From assembly GCF_023094245.1 (NCBI RefSeq), contig NZ_JALMEW010000001.1:672657-736656 (forward strand): a DNA stretch of 64,000 bases. Reading direction: 5' to 3'. Origin of the DNA: Halomonas getboli. GTDB taxonomy: Bacteria; Pseudomonadota; Gammaproteobacteria; Pseudomonadales; Halomonadaceae. Made by a program: the position numbers and the translations under genes. This document shows positions 1 to 8,736 of this stretch, one piece after another. The notes beneath the pieces are model-generated. The model was given only the letters and a program-made list of their open reading frames with translations. It had not been told where the DNA came from and did no database searches. The first letter of the stretch is position 1, and every line of letters starts with the position of its first letter.

Positions 1-2
1 GA

Positions 3-449
3 TGGAGGTCTGGCGATTTATCGCCACGTTACATCAAAGTAAAATCCAAGGATAAGCTTGTAAAGCTTCATGGCCATGTGGCAAAGGTGCTGTCAGAAAT
101 TATTCTGATAGCATTTTCGCTTATATTGGTGCTAGTCATGGATCCGCTTATGTGCCTCTTCCTTTTTTTATTAATGATGATAAATATAAGGGCCTTTGTG
201 GAAAGGGCGTTTTATAAGGGTGAGCATGATCGGATTGGTTTTTTTAAATTGCACAGAAGGCAATATATAGAATACTTTTCTTCAGTGAATTTCATATTTG
301 TCTTTGTTGTCTTGGTGGGGCAAATAAAGCTTATGGATATTGGTGTGTTTGAAGCTCTTTTTGTGTTACTGATGTCTAGGATGTTGTTTCAGGCTGTGCA
401 AAGATTTTCTTTTGAAAATATTTATATTTCATCTCATTTGAGTGGATAG
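3..449 (+). CDS. 3' end of an AT-rich multi-pass membrane protein, cut by the window edge
   Basis: The reading frame is open from position 3 to a stop at 449, so the start lies upstream of the window. A GTG at 78 could serve as a start, but the frame upstream is open and looks coding. The visible 148 residues hold about four hydrophobic stretches (two adjacent ones around codons 27-57, then two in the C-terminal half) joined by a basic loop. I recognise no family motif. Next to polysaccharide genes it could be a transporter or polymerase membrane domain, but this is a guess. The DNA is clearly AT-rich compared with the window beyond 10 kb. The following 260 bases to the next gene are AT-rich and show nothing I can name. 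Confidence 0.55.
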   Translation, partial: WRSGDLSPRYIKVKSKDKLVKLHGHVAKVLSEIILIAFSLILVLVMDPLMCLFLFLLMMINIRAFVERAFYKGEHDRIGFFKLHRRQYIEYFSSVNFIFVFVVLVGQIKLMDIGVFEALFVLLMSRMLFQAVQRFSFENIYISSHLSG

Positions 450-719
450 CTCTGTGTTTTGCTTTGTTTTTAGTGTGTGAATGGAGGTTTTTAGTTAGGA
501 TGTGCTGTTTGGTAAGGTCCGCTGATGGCTAGACAGAAAATGAAACCTTTTCGTTGCTGTTTTATCTAGATTTAGGTGGCGTCCGATAATGCTTGGGGTT
601 AGCGGTTGTGTTGATGGCTGCCGGGAATGAGTATCAGTCAGGTATGCTCTAGCGTATTGTCTGGCTAAGTGTGAAACTCGTTATTACTTACCGCGCGATC
701 TGCTCTAGGAGTTTTGATT

Positions 720-3700
720 TTGGCTGTTGTGAAGCATGTGAAGGCGTTGCTACTCCCGATTTACCATCGTGCCCCAAAGAAACTGCGCGAGCCGCTGAAG
801 AGGGGAGTTCTTGAGCTGCTTAGGCCAGGGCGCAGAACTAAGGTCTCGGTGATCGTGCCAGTGTTCAACGTCGAGTCGTATCTCCCGGCCTGTCTGGACT
901 CGATCCTGGCGCAGTCGCATCGCAACATTGAGGTCGTGTGCGTCGATGACGGATCACCGGACAATTCCATCGAGGTTCTACGCGATTATGCGGCCAAGGA
1001 TAGCCGTGTGAAGATTGTCCGCAAGGCTAATGGTGGCCTCGGTGCAGCACGTAATACAGGCGTCGAGAACTCCAATGGAGAGATGATCTACTTCGCCGAC
1101 TCCGACGATACCATTCCCCCGCGGGCAGTGGAGCACTTGCTTACGAGTCTTAAGCGCAGCGGATCCGACTTCGCTGTTGGCTCGCTCATGCGTGACACTC
1201 CCACTGGGCGTCATGTTCCCCGCTGGGCGCAGCAGCTGCACGCGACCACCCGTACCCGCTTGACCTTGGCCGATGAGCCGGATGCCCTGAAGAACGTATT
1301 CGCGTGGACTAAGATGTTCCGTCGCCAGTTCTTCCTAAACGTCGTGGGTGGTTACCCGGATGGCCTCTACGAGGATCAGGTACCTGCCGCTAAGGCCTAC
1401 ACGCACGGCACTTTCGACATTATCAAGGACGTAGTGTGCTTCTGGCGCATCCGTGAAGATGAGTCATCGATCACGCAGCAGAAGGCCACGATGAAGGATC
1501 TCAAGGCTCGCTGGGAGGTAATTGCCTCCCTCGCCGAGCAAATGGCCGATGCCCCGGCTCCCGTGCTGCGCGTCTGGCAGTCCAAAGTCGTCGGGTTCGA
1601 CATGCGTCCCTATTATGAGCAGGTGCCACGCACCGACGATGAGTACTGGGCGTACCTTCAGAGCCGTGTGCGCTCTTTTGTAGACTTCGTTGGCTACGAT
1701 CTGCTTGCTAGCGTAGAAATCTCCGACCGCTTGCAGGCCGCCGCGGTTTATCACGGGTACCGTGAGGACGTCGCAGAGCTGCTGCGTCGACGAGAGTCGC
1801 AGACGTGGAAGGTGCCCGGTACTGTCTTTGACGGCACCCCGCGAGTAGACGACGAGTACTTCGAAGGCTTGCAGCTGCTCCCAGACGGTGTGCTGGAAGT
1901 GCTCAGTGCCCCCGGTGACGTCGCTCTGGTCCAGCATGTGGAGTCCGTGACGGTCGTGGGCGAAGAATTGGTGGTGCGCGGCATTGCCTATCTGACCAAC
2001 CTGTCTCAGTCCGAGGCGGGCAGTGTGATCGCCTTGGAGGCCCGCGCCGCCGAAGGTTCTGGTAAAGTGCTCCCAGTGCGTCTGACACGGTACCGCGAGC
2101 CTGCTGCGGACATGCGCGCCGCCGACCCTTGGAACGAACACTCCGAGTCTGGATTCGAGGCCGCATTTGCCCTGGCCGAACTGCGCGAGGGTCGCTGGGA
2201 CCTGAGCATAACTCTCGACGTTAATGGAATAATTCGTACCAGCCCTTTGGCAGCCCCCGACCCAGCTTCGGCTGGGCGCTTGCCTGCCTTTGGTACTGTG
2301 ATCGACCACAGCCGATGGTATCTGGTCGATACTCGGAAGGGCGGTGGCCTTCAGCTGCGCCATACCGTCACGCCTCGGCTTGCGGTAGAGCAAGTCTGGT
2401 CCGAAGACAGTCTTCTTTGCGTCTGCCTGGCTGAGGGCGTATGCCCGGATGACGGACGCTTCGTTGCAATCAGCGGTACCAGCCGAATTACAGGTTCTTT
2501 GTCCATCTGCAACGGGCGGGCGGTTGTCTCCTTCAGCATTCCAGTCACCTCACGTTACCGCAGAGAGTGGGCCCTCTGGTGGCAGTCGGGTAAGCAGTGC
2601 ATCCAACTGGCCTGGGCGGATAGCCATCTGGCTGTCTCCACTGAGCGGGCGTGCCCTTACGTTGTGCGCGCCTCGGCAACCGGCGACGTCGTGATCTTGG
2701 GTGGACCACTGGTTGGAGAGATCACAGGAGCGACCCTGTCCGGGAACGGCCTACAGGTGACAGGATGGATGCGTCGTGATGCGTCACTAGCCTCGGCTTG
2801 GGTTACGGCGAAGTTATTCAGCCAGTTTGTACCAGGCAGTTCAGTGGCCATCGGCACTGTGGATGGTGGCTTTGATGCCACCCTGCCACTTACGAACGAT
2901 TCCGGCAGCTCTCTAAGCCGTGTTCGAGGATACGCCGTTGTTTTCGATATTAAGGGGTACGGTCGGGTCTGGCCGCAGGTCTCAGATAAGATGCTTGAGT
3001 CGATGCCCGTCGAGGATATGAATTTTGATAGTGGCATTACGTTGACTGTGACTCCCCGAGCCCGTGCTCTGTGGGTAAGGCTGCGAAATGCCCTTGCTGA
3101 GGATGAGCGTTCACGCCGCTCTCAGCATCTGCTCCAGAGGGCCTACAGCGCAGAACACAGCCCTGTCGAGGCAGTTTTGTTCGAAACGTTCAACGGCAAG
3201 ACCGTTGGCGACTCCCCGTTGGCCCTGTCGCGCGAGTTGCATCGCCGCGGTTCCACCATCGAGCAGTATTGGTCTGTTGAGTCACTGGCTATCCCTGTTC
3301 CTGAGTGGGCCACTCCGCTGCTACGATACTCCAAGCGCTGGTACGAAGTCTTGGCCTCCGCGCAGCTGTTAGTTAATAACAACAATTGGCCCTGGTTCTT
3401 CATCAAGCGCCCTTACCAGACTTATCTTCAGACTTGGCACGGCACCCCCCTCAAGCAGATCGGCAACGACGTGCCCGGGGCCAATCTCTCTTTGACATAT
3501 CGCTCTCTGATGGTCCGCGAGGCCGCTGCATGGGACTACCTGATTGCACAGAATGAGTACTCCGCGAAGATCTTTCCGCGCGCTTTCGGATATAGCGGTG
3601 AGGTCATGCAGCTTGGTTATCCTCGCAACGACTCACTCGTCGATGATACGGCGCAGCCCACCCGAGAGCGTGTGCGTGCCGCACTTGGCCTCGCCGATGA

Positions 3701-4265
3701 TAGCTTTGTACTGTTATATGCCCCCACTTGGCGTGATAATCTCAAGGGGCACGGCGGCTATAGTCGCGTGCTCTTTCTGGACTTCGATGTCCTGCGAGAG
3801 GGCGTTGGTGAGAATGTTGTTGTACTCTATCGCGGGCACTCCAACACCGCCAACGCCTCCGGTGGGTCGCACGAGGGCGTAATCGATGTGACACGCTATC
3901 CGGACGTCAACGAGATTATGCTTGCCTCTGATGCTCTCGTCACCGACTATTCCTCTATCTTTTATGACTACGCAGTGATGCGGAAGCCGATCTACTTCCT
4001 TGTCCCTGATCTCGAGCAATACGGTAGCGCTACTCGCGGTTTCTACAAGCCTCTGGAGCAGGTTGCACCCGGCCCGCTGTGCAAGGACACAGCTGCTCTC
4101 GTCCACGAGCTCAGCCAAGACTTCCAATCTTCTTATGGGGAGCGGTTCGATCAGTTTCTCGCTACTTACGCTCCACAAGACGACGGGAGTGCGGCTGCTA
4201 GAGTATTGGATGCTCTTGCGCCTTCCTGTGGTATGATTGTCGATATTCTTACGCCAACTCGTTAG
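720..4265 (+). CDS. GT2 glycosyltransferase fused to CDP-glycerol glycerophosphotransferase-like domain
   Basis: A very large cytoplasmic or peripheral-membrane polymerase candidate of about 1,180 residues. Residues 43-140 form a GT-A family 2 domain: KVSVIVPVFN, a DDG motif near 79 and DSDD near 130. The middle 400 residues have no motif I recognise. The last 330 residues match the TagB/TagF CDP-glycerol glycerophosphotransferase family: TWHGTPLK near 906, LGYPRND near 966, YAPTWRD near 1001 and VTDYSS near 1075. Such bifunctional proteins are expected to build a glycosylated glycerol-phosphate or similar phospho-polyol polymer. The start is TTG: AGGAG at 707-711 lies 8 bases before the TTG at 720, while the in-frame TTG at 714 is too close. 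There is no ATG for the first 120 codons. Codon use is more GC-rich than the flanking genes, which suggests separate acquisition. The TagD gene at 6840 could supply CDP-glycerol. Confidence 0.85.
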   Translation: MAVVKHVKALLLPIYHRAPKKLREPLKRGVLELLRPGRRTKVSVIVPVFNVESYLPACLDSILAQSHRNIEVVCVDDGSPDNSIEVLRDYAAKDSRVKIVRKANGGLGAARNTGVENSNGEMIYFADSDDTIPPRAVEHLLTSLKRSGSDFAVGSLMRDTPTGRHVPRWAQQLHATTRTRLTLADEPDALKNVFAWTKMFRRQFFLNVVGGYPDGLYEDQVPAAKAYTHGTFDIIKDVVCFWRIREDESSITQQKATMKDLKARWEVIASLAEQMADAPAPVLRVWQSKVVGFDMRPYYEQVPRTDDEYWAYLQSRVRSFVDFVGYDLLASVEISDRLQAAAVYHGYREDVAELLRRRESQTWKVPGTVFDGTPRVDDEYFEGLQLLPDGVLEVLSAPGDVALVQHVESVTVVGEELVVRGIAYLTNLSQSEAGSVIALEARAAEGSGKVLPVRLTRYREPAADMRAADPWNEHSESGFEAAFALAELREGRWDLSITLDVNGIIRTSPLAAPDPASAGRLPAFGTVIDHSRWYLVDTRKGGGLQLRHTVTPRLAVEQVWSEDSLLCVCLAEGVCPDDGRFVAISGTSRITGSLSICNGRAVVSFSIPVTSRYRREWALWWQSGKQCIQLAWADSHLAVSTERACPYVVRASATGDVVILGGPLVGEITGATLSGNGLQVTGWMRRDASLASAWVTAKLFSQFVPGSSVAIGTVDGGFDATLPLTNDSGSSLSRVRGYAVVFDIKGYGRVWPQVSDKMLESMPVEDMNFDSGITLTVTPRARALWVRLRNALAEDERSRRSQHLLQRAYSAEHSPVEAVLFETFNGKTVGDSPLALSRELHRRGSTIEQYWSVESLAIPVPEWATPLLRYSKRWYEVLASAQLLVNNNNWPWFFIKRPYQTYLQTWHGTPLKQIGNDVPGANLSLTYRSLMVREAAAWDYLIAQNEYSAKIFPRAFGYSGEVMQLGYPRNDSLVDDTAQPTRERVRAALGLADDSFVLLYAPTWRDNLKGHGGYSRVLFLDFDVLREGVGENVVVLYRGHSNTANASGGSHEGVIDVTRYPDVNEIMLASDALVTDYSSIFYDYAVMRKPIYFLVPDLEQYGSATRGFYKPLEQVAPGPLCKDTAALVHELSQDFQSSYGERFDQFLATYAPQDDGSAAARVLDALAPSCGMIVDILTPTR

Positions 4266-4300
4266 ATGTGGCTTTATTCCAAAAATTCGGGAAAACTTAA

Positions 4301-5191
4301 GTGCGTAATATTTTTCGTCGCATCGTAGCTTCTATAGGCTATCAGCCCTCAAGCTCATCCAATGCTCTGGAGCATAAGCTTCTTCAGGATATTCGTTGGG
4401 AACTTCAACAACAACGCCGGTCTTATGAGGTGATCCGGAATGCGCTTGCCAAGCCGACCCTCGATAAAATGCGAAGTTTTATGCGTGAGCGCCAGCTTGG
4501 TTTTCGCGAAACGCTCGAAACTATCGTGCGTGAAAAAAGAAGTTTTGCTAGGTTCGGAGATGGAGAGCTTAAGCTTATGCTTCGTGCTGACTATAATTTA
4601 AAATTTCAGACTAATTCGGCTAATTTGCGCAGAGAGCTCGAAGAAGCTCTAGTCGGCTCAGGTGATGTGTCTGGACTTTTGACTGGCTTCCCGCATGCAT
4701 ACACAGACCTACACTGGACTGGTGTGTGGTTGGATCTGTGGACCGAGCTTGAGGCACTCATCCCTGAAGGGGGCACTTTTGGCAACAGTCATGTGTCTCG
4801 CCCGATATTTTTCCAACAGATGGGCCAGGAAGGTGTCGACCTATGGCGTCAAGTTTGGGAAAAAGAAGATGTATGCTTGATTGCTGGTAGAGAATCTCGC
4901 TTCAATCGGATACCGGCTCTTTTCGATAATGTATCTACATGGCGACGTATTGACTCCAGTCCAACTAATGCTTATGACGATATTGAGCGACTTCTTGACG
5001 AAGTTCGAAGAGATACTAGCTCGTCTCTATTTCTTGTTGCGCTTGGCCCGGCAGGAACAGTCTTATCACATAGGATAGCCCAAGATAACCGGCGGGCTGT
5101 TGATATTGGTCATATTAGTGATTCATACAGTAATGTTTTTGAGGGTGGGTGCTGGCCTGAAAAGAAAAGTGTGACCACTAGGAAGTGTTAG
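4301..5191 (+). CDS. GT-D fold glycosyltransferase (DUF1792 family)
   Basis: A 296-residue protein that starts with GTG 35 bases after the giant transferase. The family signature is the FARFGDGE segment near residue 86 and the C-terminal GPAGTVLSH ... DIGHISDSY segment. Both are typical of the GT-D glycosyltransferases first described from streptococcal surface-glycoprotein loci (DUF1792). The reaction is transfer of a sugar from a nucleotide sugar to a growing glycan; donor and acceptor cannot be read from the sequence. The first 60 residues are polar and possibly coiled. No signal peptide is visible, so it should act in the cytoplasm. The DNA is AT-rich, unlike the preceding gene. The tail (about 15 residues after the last motif) is short, but the family core looks complete. 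Confidence 0.8.
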   Translation: MRNIFRRIVASIGYQPSSSSNALEHKLLQDIRWELQQQRRSYEVIRNALAKPTLDKMRSFMRERQLGFRETLETIVREKRSFARFGDGELKLMLRADYNLKFQTNSANLRRELEEALVGSGDVSGLLTGFPHAYTDLHWTGVWLDLWTELEALIPEGGTFGNSHVSRPIFFQQMGQEGVDLWRQVWEKEDVCLIAGRESRFNRIPALFDNVSTWRRIDSSPTNAYDDIERLLDEVRRDTSSSLFLVALGPAGTVLSHRIAQDNRRAVDIGHISDSYSNVFEGGCWPEKKSVTTRKC

Positions 5192-5344
5192 TGGCAATAA
5201 AAGAAGAGGAGTTTGGTAAGTTTGTCGGCTTTTATTTATTTGATGCTATGGTGAGTCTTTAGAAGTTAAGTGAGATGTGCCGTTGTAAAGTTCGGAAATA
5301 TACTTGGCTGGGTGTTTTTTTGGTTTGATTGGCCGGGGCTGCAT

Positions 5345-5533
5345 CTAAGTTCTGTCTGAAAAGTCTGCGTGCAAACAACGGTCTATGCAGGCTAGGCCTA
5401 CTATCGTCTGGAAGCTGCTGGCCAACTTGTCGTAACGGTTGAAGTCCCGCCGTAGCTCTTTGATCCAACCAAAGCAGCGCTCAATAATGTTTCGCTCCCG
5501 ATACCGGGGCTTGTCTAGGTAGGAAAAACGCAT
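5345..5533 (-). pseudogene. IS5-family transposase C-terminal remnant
   Basis: A 62-codon minus-strand fragment with the end of an IS5/IS427-group DDE transposase: a RERNIIERCFGW block, then RYDKLASSF and a VGLACI-like tail. In complete elements this block sits at the C-terminus after the catalytic DDE residues, all of which are missing here. No complete inverted repeats were found. This is a decayed element at the edge of a foreign polysaccharide block. The 150 bases between the GT-D gene and this fragment contain nothing else I can identify. Confidence 0.75.
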
Positions 5534-5639
5534 GAAAAACCTCTCTATGACGTGCTTCGTAGCTTTTTACCAGTAGGAGCTAATGTGGCCATCTAACGGT
5601 TTTTGCTCATGGATGACCTGATGCCGACACCGTCGCTTA

Positions 5640-6740
5640 TGCACCATTTTTTGATTGTTCCCGGAGTTCGCCAGACTTGGAATGTGTAGCATCAGCTGTC
5701 GGATATCTTGTTTCTGACCGCTTGTGCTGTGATCTGTGGTGCCAAGGATTGGGACAAAATCGAAAATTTTAGCCACGCCAAGCTAGATTTTTCCGCCAGT
5801 ACGGCGCTCTTGAGACCAGCGCGCCCACTCACTACACGTTGGCCAGAGTGATGGCGCTGGTCAATGCGGAGCAACTCCAAAGCGCCTTTGCCGAGTGGAT
5901 GGAGGCCTTCCATGACACGACTGATGGGACGGTGGCGGCCATTGATGGCAAGACGCCCCGAGACTCGTGTTGCCACAGCCAGGGCAAAGGGGCGATACAC
6001 TTGGTCTGTGCCTTCAGCGCGGCGAATGGCGTGGTGCTGGGGCAGATTAAGACGGCGGATAAGTCTAACGTGATAACGAGGATTCCTGAACTACTCAAGA
6101 TGCTGAATCTGCGCGGTTGTCTGGTAACAATCGAGGCCATGGGTTGCCAGAAGAAGATTGCTACGCAGGTCCTGCAGAAGGGCGCCGATTACCTACTCTC
6201 GGTGAAGGAAAGTCAGCCAGCCCTGGCAGAGGAATTTGAGGCGGCGTTCCCCATGGCCAAGGTGGTCAACTTCGATGGTGATGCCTATGTCCCGGATGAA
6301 AAGAACCGGAGGCGGCAAGAGACTCGCGACCACATGGTGAGTGAGATTACTGAAGAGTTTCGGGAGATTAGCTACGAGAGGTCAGGGTTAAAACGGTGGG
6401 TGTGGTCATGAGCTTTCGCCTAGAAGGTGATGAAGTTCGGGAGTCGCCAACGATCCGCTATTACATCAGCTCACCGCGCTCAGTGTCAAAAAACTTGCCG
6501 AAGCGGCCCGCCAGCATTGGTTCGTGGAAAATAAACTTCACTGGCGGCTGGACGTTGCTCTCCGCGAGTATGCCTGAAAAACCCACCTCTAATAGGCGGC
6601 GGAAAACCTCGCCAGATCCGACGTATCGGGCTGAATTACTTGAAAGGGGAGAAGTCTTTCAGGGGCAGAATCCAGCTAAAAAAGAAGAAGGCGTGCTGGA
6701 TGAGACCTATCTGGCTGACATTCTCAGGGCGTGGTTTTTG
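5640..6740 (+). pseudogene. Frameshifted ISAs1-family transposase
   Basis: A plus-strand transposase of the ISAs1 (H-repeat) family broken by at least two frame changes. Pieces in order: LSDILFLTACAV at about 5696 in one frame, then THYTLARVMALVN at 5818 running into the longest open piece (5839-6411) with AAIDGKTPR and LLSVKESQPAL in a second frame, then [14 protein letters not shown] at about 6507 and a LARIRRIGLNYLK segment at about 6611. The C-terminal pieces follow the normal order of an intact ISAs1 transposase. The enzyme cannot be made as one chain. A separate open frame at 6396-6815 over the 3' half is not a gene, because the conserved residues are in another frame. Confidence 0.75.
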
Positions 6741-6839
6741 TATGCGCCTTCCCTATTTCTCTTTGCCTGGTGCTGGGTTTGGCGCGATCAAAGTTTTTGG
6801 GATGGTGTGATATGATAATTAAGTGGAGTGAAAGCTTTT

Positions 6840-7301
6840 ATGAATAAAACAGTGATTACCTATGGAACATTTGATATGTTTCATGTTGGGCATTTGAGGC
6901 TTCTTCAGCGCCTTAGTGAGATGGCGGACAGAGTCATTGTGGCCGTCTCGACTGATGATTTTAACCTTGGGAAAGGGAAAAGAACCCTTATCCCCTATGA
7001 GCAGCGTGCCCAAATTGTTGAGTCAATAAAGTATGTAGATCTTGTTGTTCCAGAAGAAAGTTGGGAGCAAAAGCTTCAGGATGTAAAGAAGTATGATGTC
7101 GATATTTTTGCGATAGGTGAGGACTGGAAAGGGAAGTTTGACTTTCTTTCCGATCTTTGCGAGGTGCGTTATCTTGAGCGCACTAAAGATATCTCGACTA
7201 CCGACCTGAAGCGCTCTCTCAAGAACTTTCTTAGCATTCCTCAGGAAGATCTCAGGCAAGCCTTTGAGGTGCTTGAGCTCCTTCGCCGTGACTTGGAATA
7301 A
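6840..7301 (+). CDS. tagD: Glycerol-3-phosphate cytidylyltransferase (CDP-glycerol synthase), copy 1
   Basis: Makes CDP-glycerol from CTP and sn-glycerol 3-phosphate in the cytoplasm. The nucleotidyltransferase signature is near the N-terminus: GTFDMFHVGH (HxGH). GKGKRTLIP and DISTTDLKRSL (the C-terminal S/T-T motif) follow. At 153 residues it is about 25 longer than Bacillus TagD (129); the extra tail, ending in AFEVLELLRRDLE, is also found in the second copy at 45076. I place the start at ATG 6840 because the second copy starts at the equivalent position; GGAG lies 11 bases upstream and a GTG at 6828 is an alternative. It should feed the CDP-glycerol-dependent domain encoded at 720. The DNA is AT-rich. 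A riboflavin or ethanolamine cytidylyltransferase is much less likely given the motifs. Confidence 0.92.
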   Translation: MNKTVITYGTFDMFHVGHLRLLQRLSEMADRVIVAVSTDDFNLGKGKRTLIPYEQRAQIVESIKYVDLVVPEESWEQKLQDVKKYDVDIFAIGEDWKGKFDFLSDLCEVRYLERTKDISTTDLKRSLKNFLSIPQEDLRQAFEVLELLRRDLE

Positions 7302-7326
7302 TTCTGTTTGATGATGAAGTGGTGAC

Positions 7327-8715
7327 ATGAAATCTCAGCACCGTGTGCTTAGCGGATTCTCCATGTATACGACCGAGCTCGTAAGGTTGGTGGATCTCGG
7401 GCTTGTGATACTGGCAGGGTTCTTTGCATTCTGTCTGCGTTTTGGTGAGTGGGAAATGCCGGAACGCTATTTATGGGGGATAACGCTCGGGGCCTTGCTG
7501 ACCTTGGTAGTTCTGCCCAATTTCTCCATCTATCGCTCGTGGAGAGGACAGGTTCAGGTCGTATTGATCTTGAAGTTGTTGAGTGGCTATTTGGTTGTAG
7601 GCGGGTTGTTGGCCTTGATCATGTTCATGACCAAGACGGGCGCGAATTTCTCTCGTCTCTGGGTCGGCTATTGGATGGTCAGTGCCGCTTCCTTCTCCAT
7701 TTTTGCCCGGGCTTTGGCTTATCCGTTACTGAACCGCTTGCGTGCTGATGGTGCTAATCGAAAGTCCGTTTTATTGATCGGCGATGCTGAATCATGTGAC
7801 AGGGCTATTCGGCATCTCTCCAGTGTGCCGTCCGCAGGTTTCGATGTTGCTCATCTGATCTTGACCGGCGATGATCCACTTCCCGAACTTCTTCGTGATA
7901 AACACTGTGAGAGATACGAACCGGGTAAAGTCATTGAGCACGCCGAGCAGGAAGTGTGGATCTGCCTCCCGCTTTCCGAAGGTAAGCTCGTTCGACAGAT
8001 ACAGCGCTCGCTGAGTTTCTCGACGGGTAATGTGCGGTTCATGCCGGACATGAGAGACTTTCGACTCATCAATCATGATGTATCGGATGTTGCTGGTCTT
8101 TTTCTGTTGGATTTGAGCTGTTCCCCTATGTCTTTTAGTGCGCGTCTTGTGAAGTGGCTAGAAGATAAGTTCTTGGCGTTGGCTATTTTGGTGATAGTGA
8201 GTCCGGTGCTGCTCTTTGCTGCTATTGGAGTGAAGCTTACTTCCCCTGGCCCTATTTTTTATCGCCAAGAACGTGTCGGCCTAAATGGTCGCCCTTTCAT
8301 GATGATGAAATTTCGTTCCATGCCTGTTGATTCTGAGCGTGATGGAGTGCGCTGGGGGGGGGCGAAAAGTAAGACGACCACTCGCTTTGGTGCTTTTTTA
8401 CGTCGCACCAGCCTCGATGAGCTACCCCAATTTTTTAATGTGTTGAAAGGTGATATGTCGATTGTTGGCCCTAGGCCTGAGCGCACAGTTTTCGTGGAAA
8501 CCTTGAAACATGAAGTCCCTGGCTATATGCAAAAGCATATGGTGAAAGCCGGTATTACTGGTTGGGCGCAAATCAATGGTTGGCGAGGCGATACTGACCT
8601 TCAAAAACGTATCGAGTGCGATCTCTGGTATGTTGAGAACTGGTCTCTATGGTTGGATATGAAGATCATGTTTCTGACCTTTTTTAAAGGAATAATAAAT
8701 AAAAATGCATATTGA
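7327..8715 (+). CDS. wcaJ: Undecaprenyl-phosphate hexose-1-phosphate transferase, WcaJ type
   Basis: Starts glycan assembly by moving a sugar 1-phosphate, usually glucose, from UDP-sugar to undecaprenyl phosphate at the inner membrane. It is 462 residues long: four N-terminal membrane helices (about 20-134), a Rossmann-like soluble middle part (SVLLIGD near 147), a fifth hydrophobic segment near 280, and the C-terminal bacterial sugar-transferase domain with KFRSM, TSLDELPQFFNVL, VGPRPE and ITGWAQI. This is the full-length polyisoprenyl-phosphate hexose-1-phosphate transferase layout; the short PglC-like enzyme at 32954 is the other class. It follows tagD by 25 bases and probably shares its transcript. 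Glucose is the usual substrate in the family, but galactose cannot be excluded. Confidence 0.9.
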   Translation: MKSQHRVLSGFSMYTTELVRLVDLGLVILAGFFAFCLRFGEWEMPERYLWGITLGALLTLVVLPNFSIYRSWRGQVQVVLILKLLSGYLVVGGLLALIMFMTKTGANFSRLWVGYWMVSAASFSIFARALAYPLLNRLRADGANRKSVLLIGDAESCDRAIRHLSSVPSAGFDVAHLILTGDDPLPELLRDKHCERYEPGKVIEHAEQEVWICLPLSEGKLVRQIQRSLSFSTGNVRFMPDMRDFRLINHDVSDVAGLFLLDLSCSPMSFSARLVKWLEDKFLALAILVIVSPVLLFAAIGVKLTSPGPIFYRQERVGLNGRPFMMMKFRSMPVDSERDGVRWGGAKSKTTTRFGAFLRRTSLDELPQFFNVLKGDMSIVGPRPERTVFVETLKHEVPGYMQKHMVKAGITGWAQINGWRGDTDLQKRIECDLWYVENWSLWLDMKIMFLTFFKGIINKNAY

Positions 8716-8736
8716 AGCGTCGCTAGGGGAGAAGGG

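Noticed and set aside
6396..6815. Possible 139-residue protein before tagD
   Set aside because: The conserved ISAs1 transposase C-terminal residues are in another frame over the same bases, so this open frame is a frameshift product of a pseudogene.
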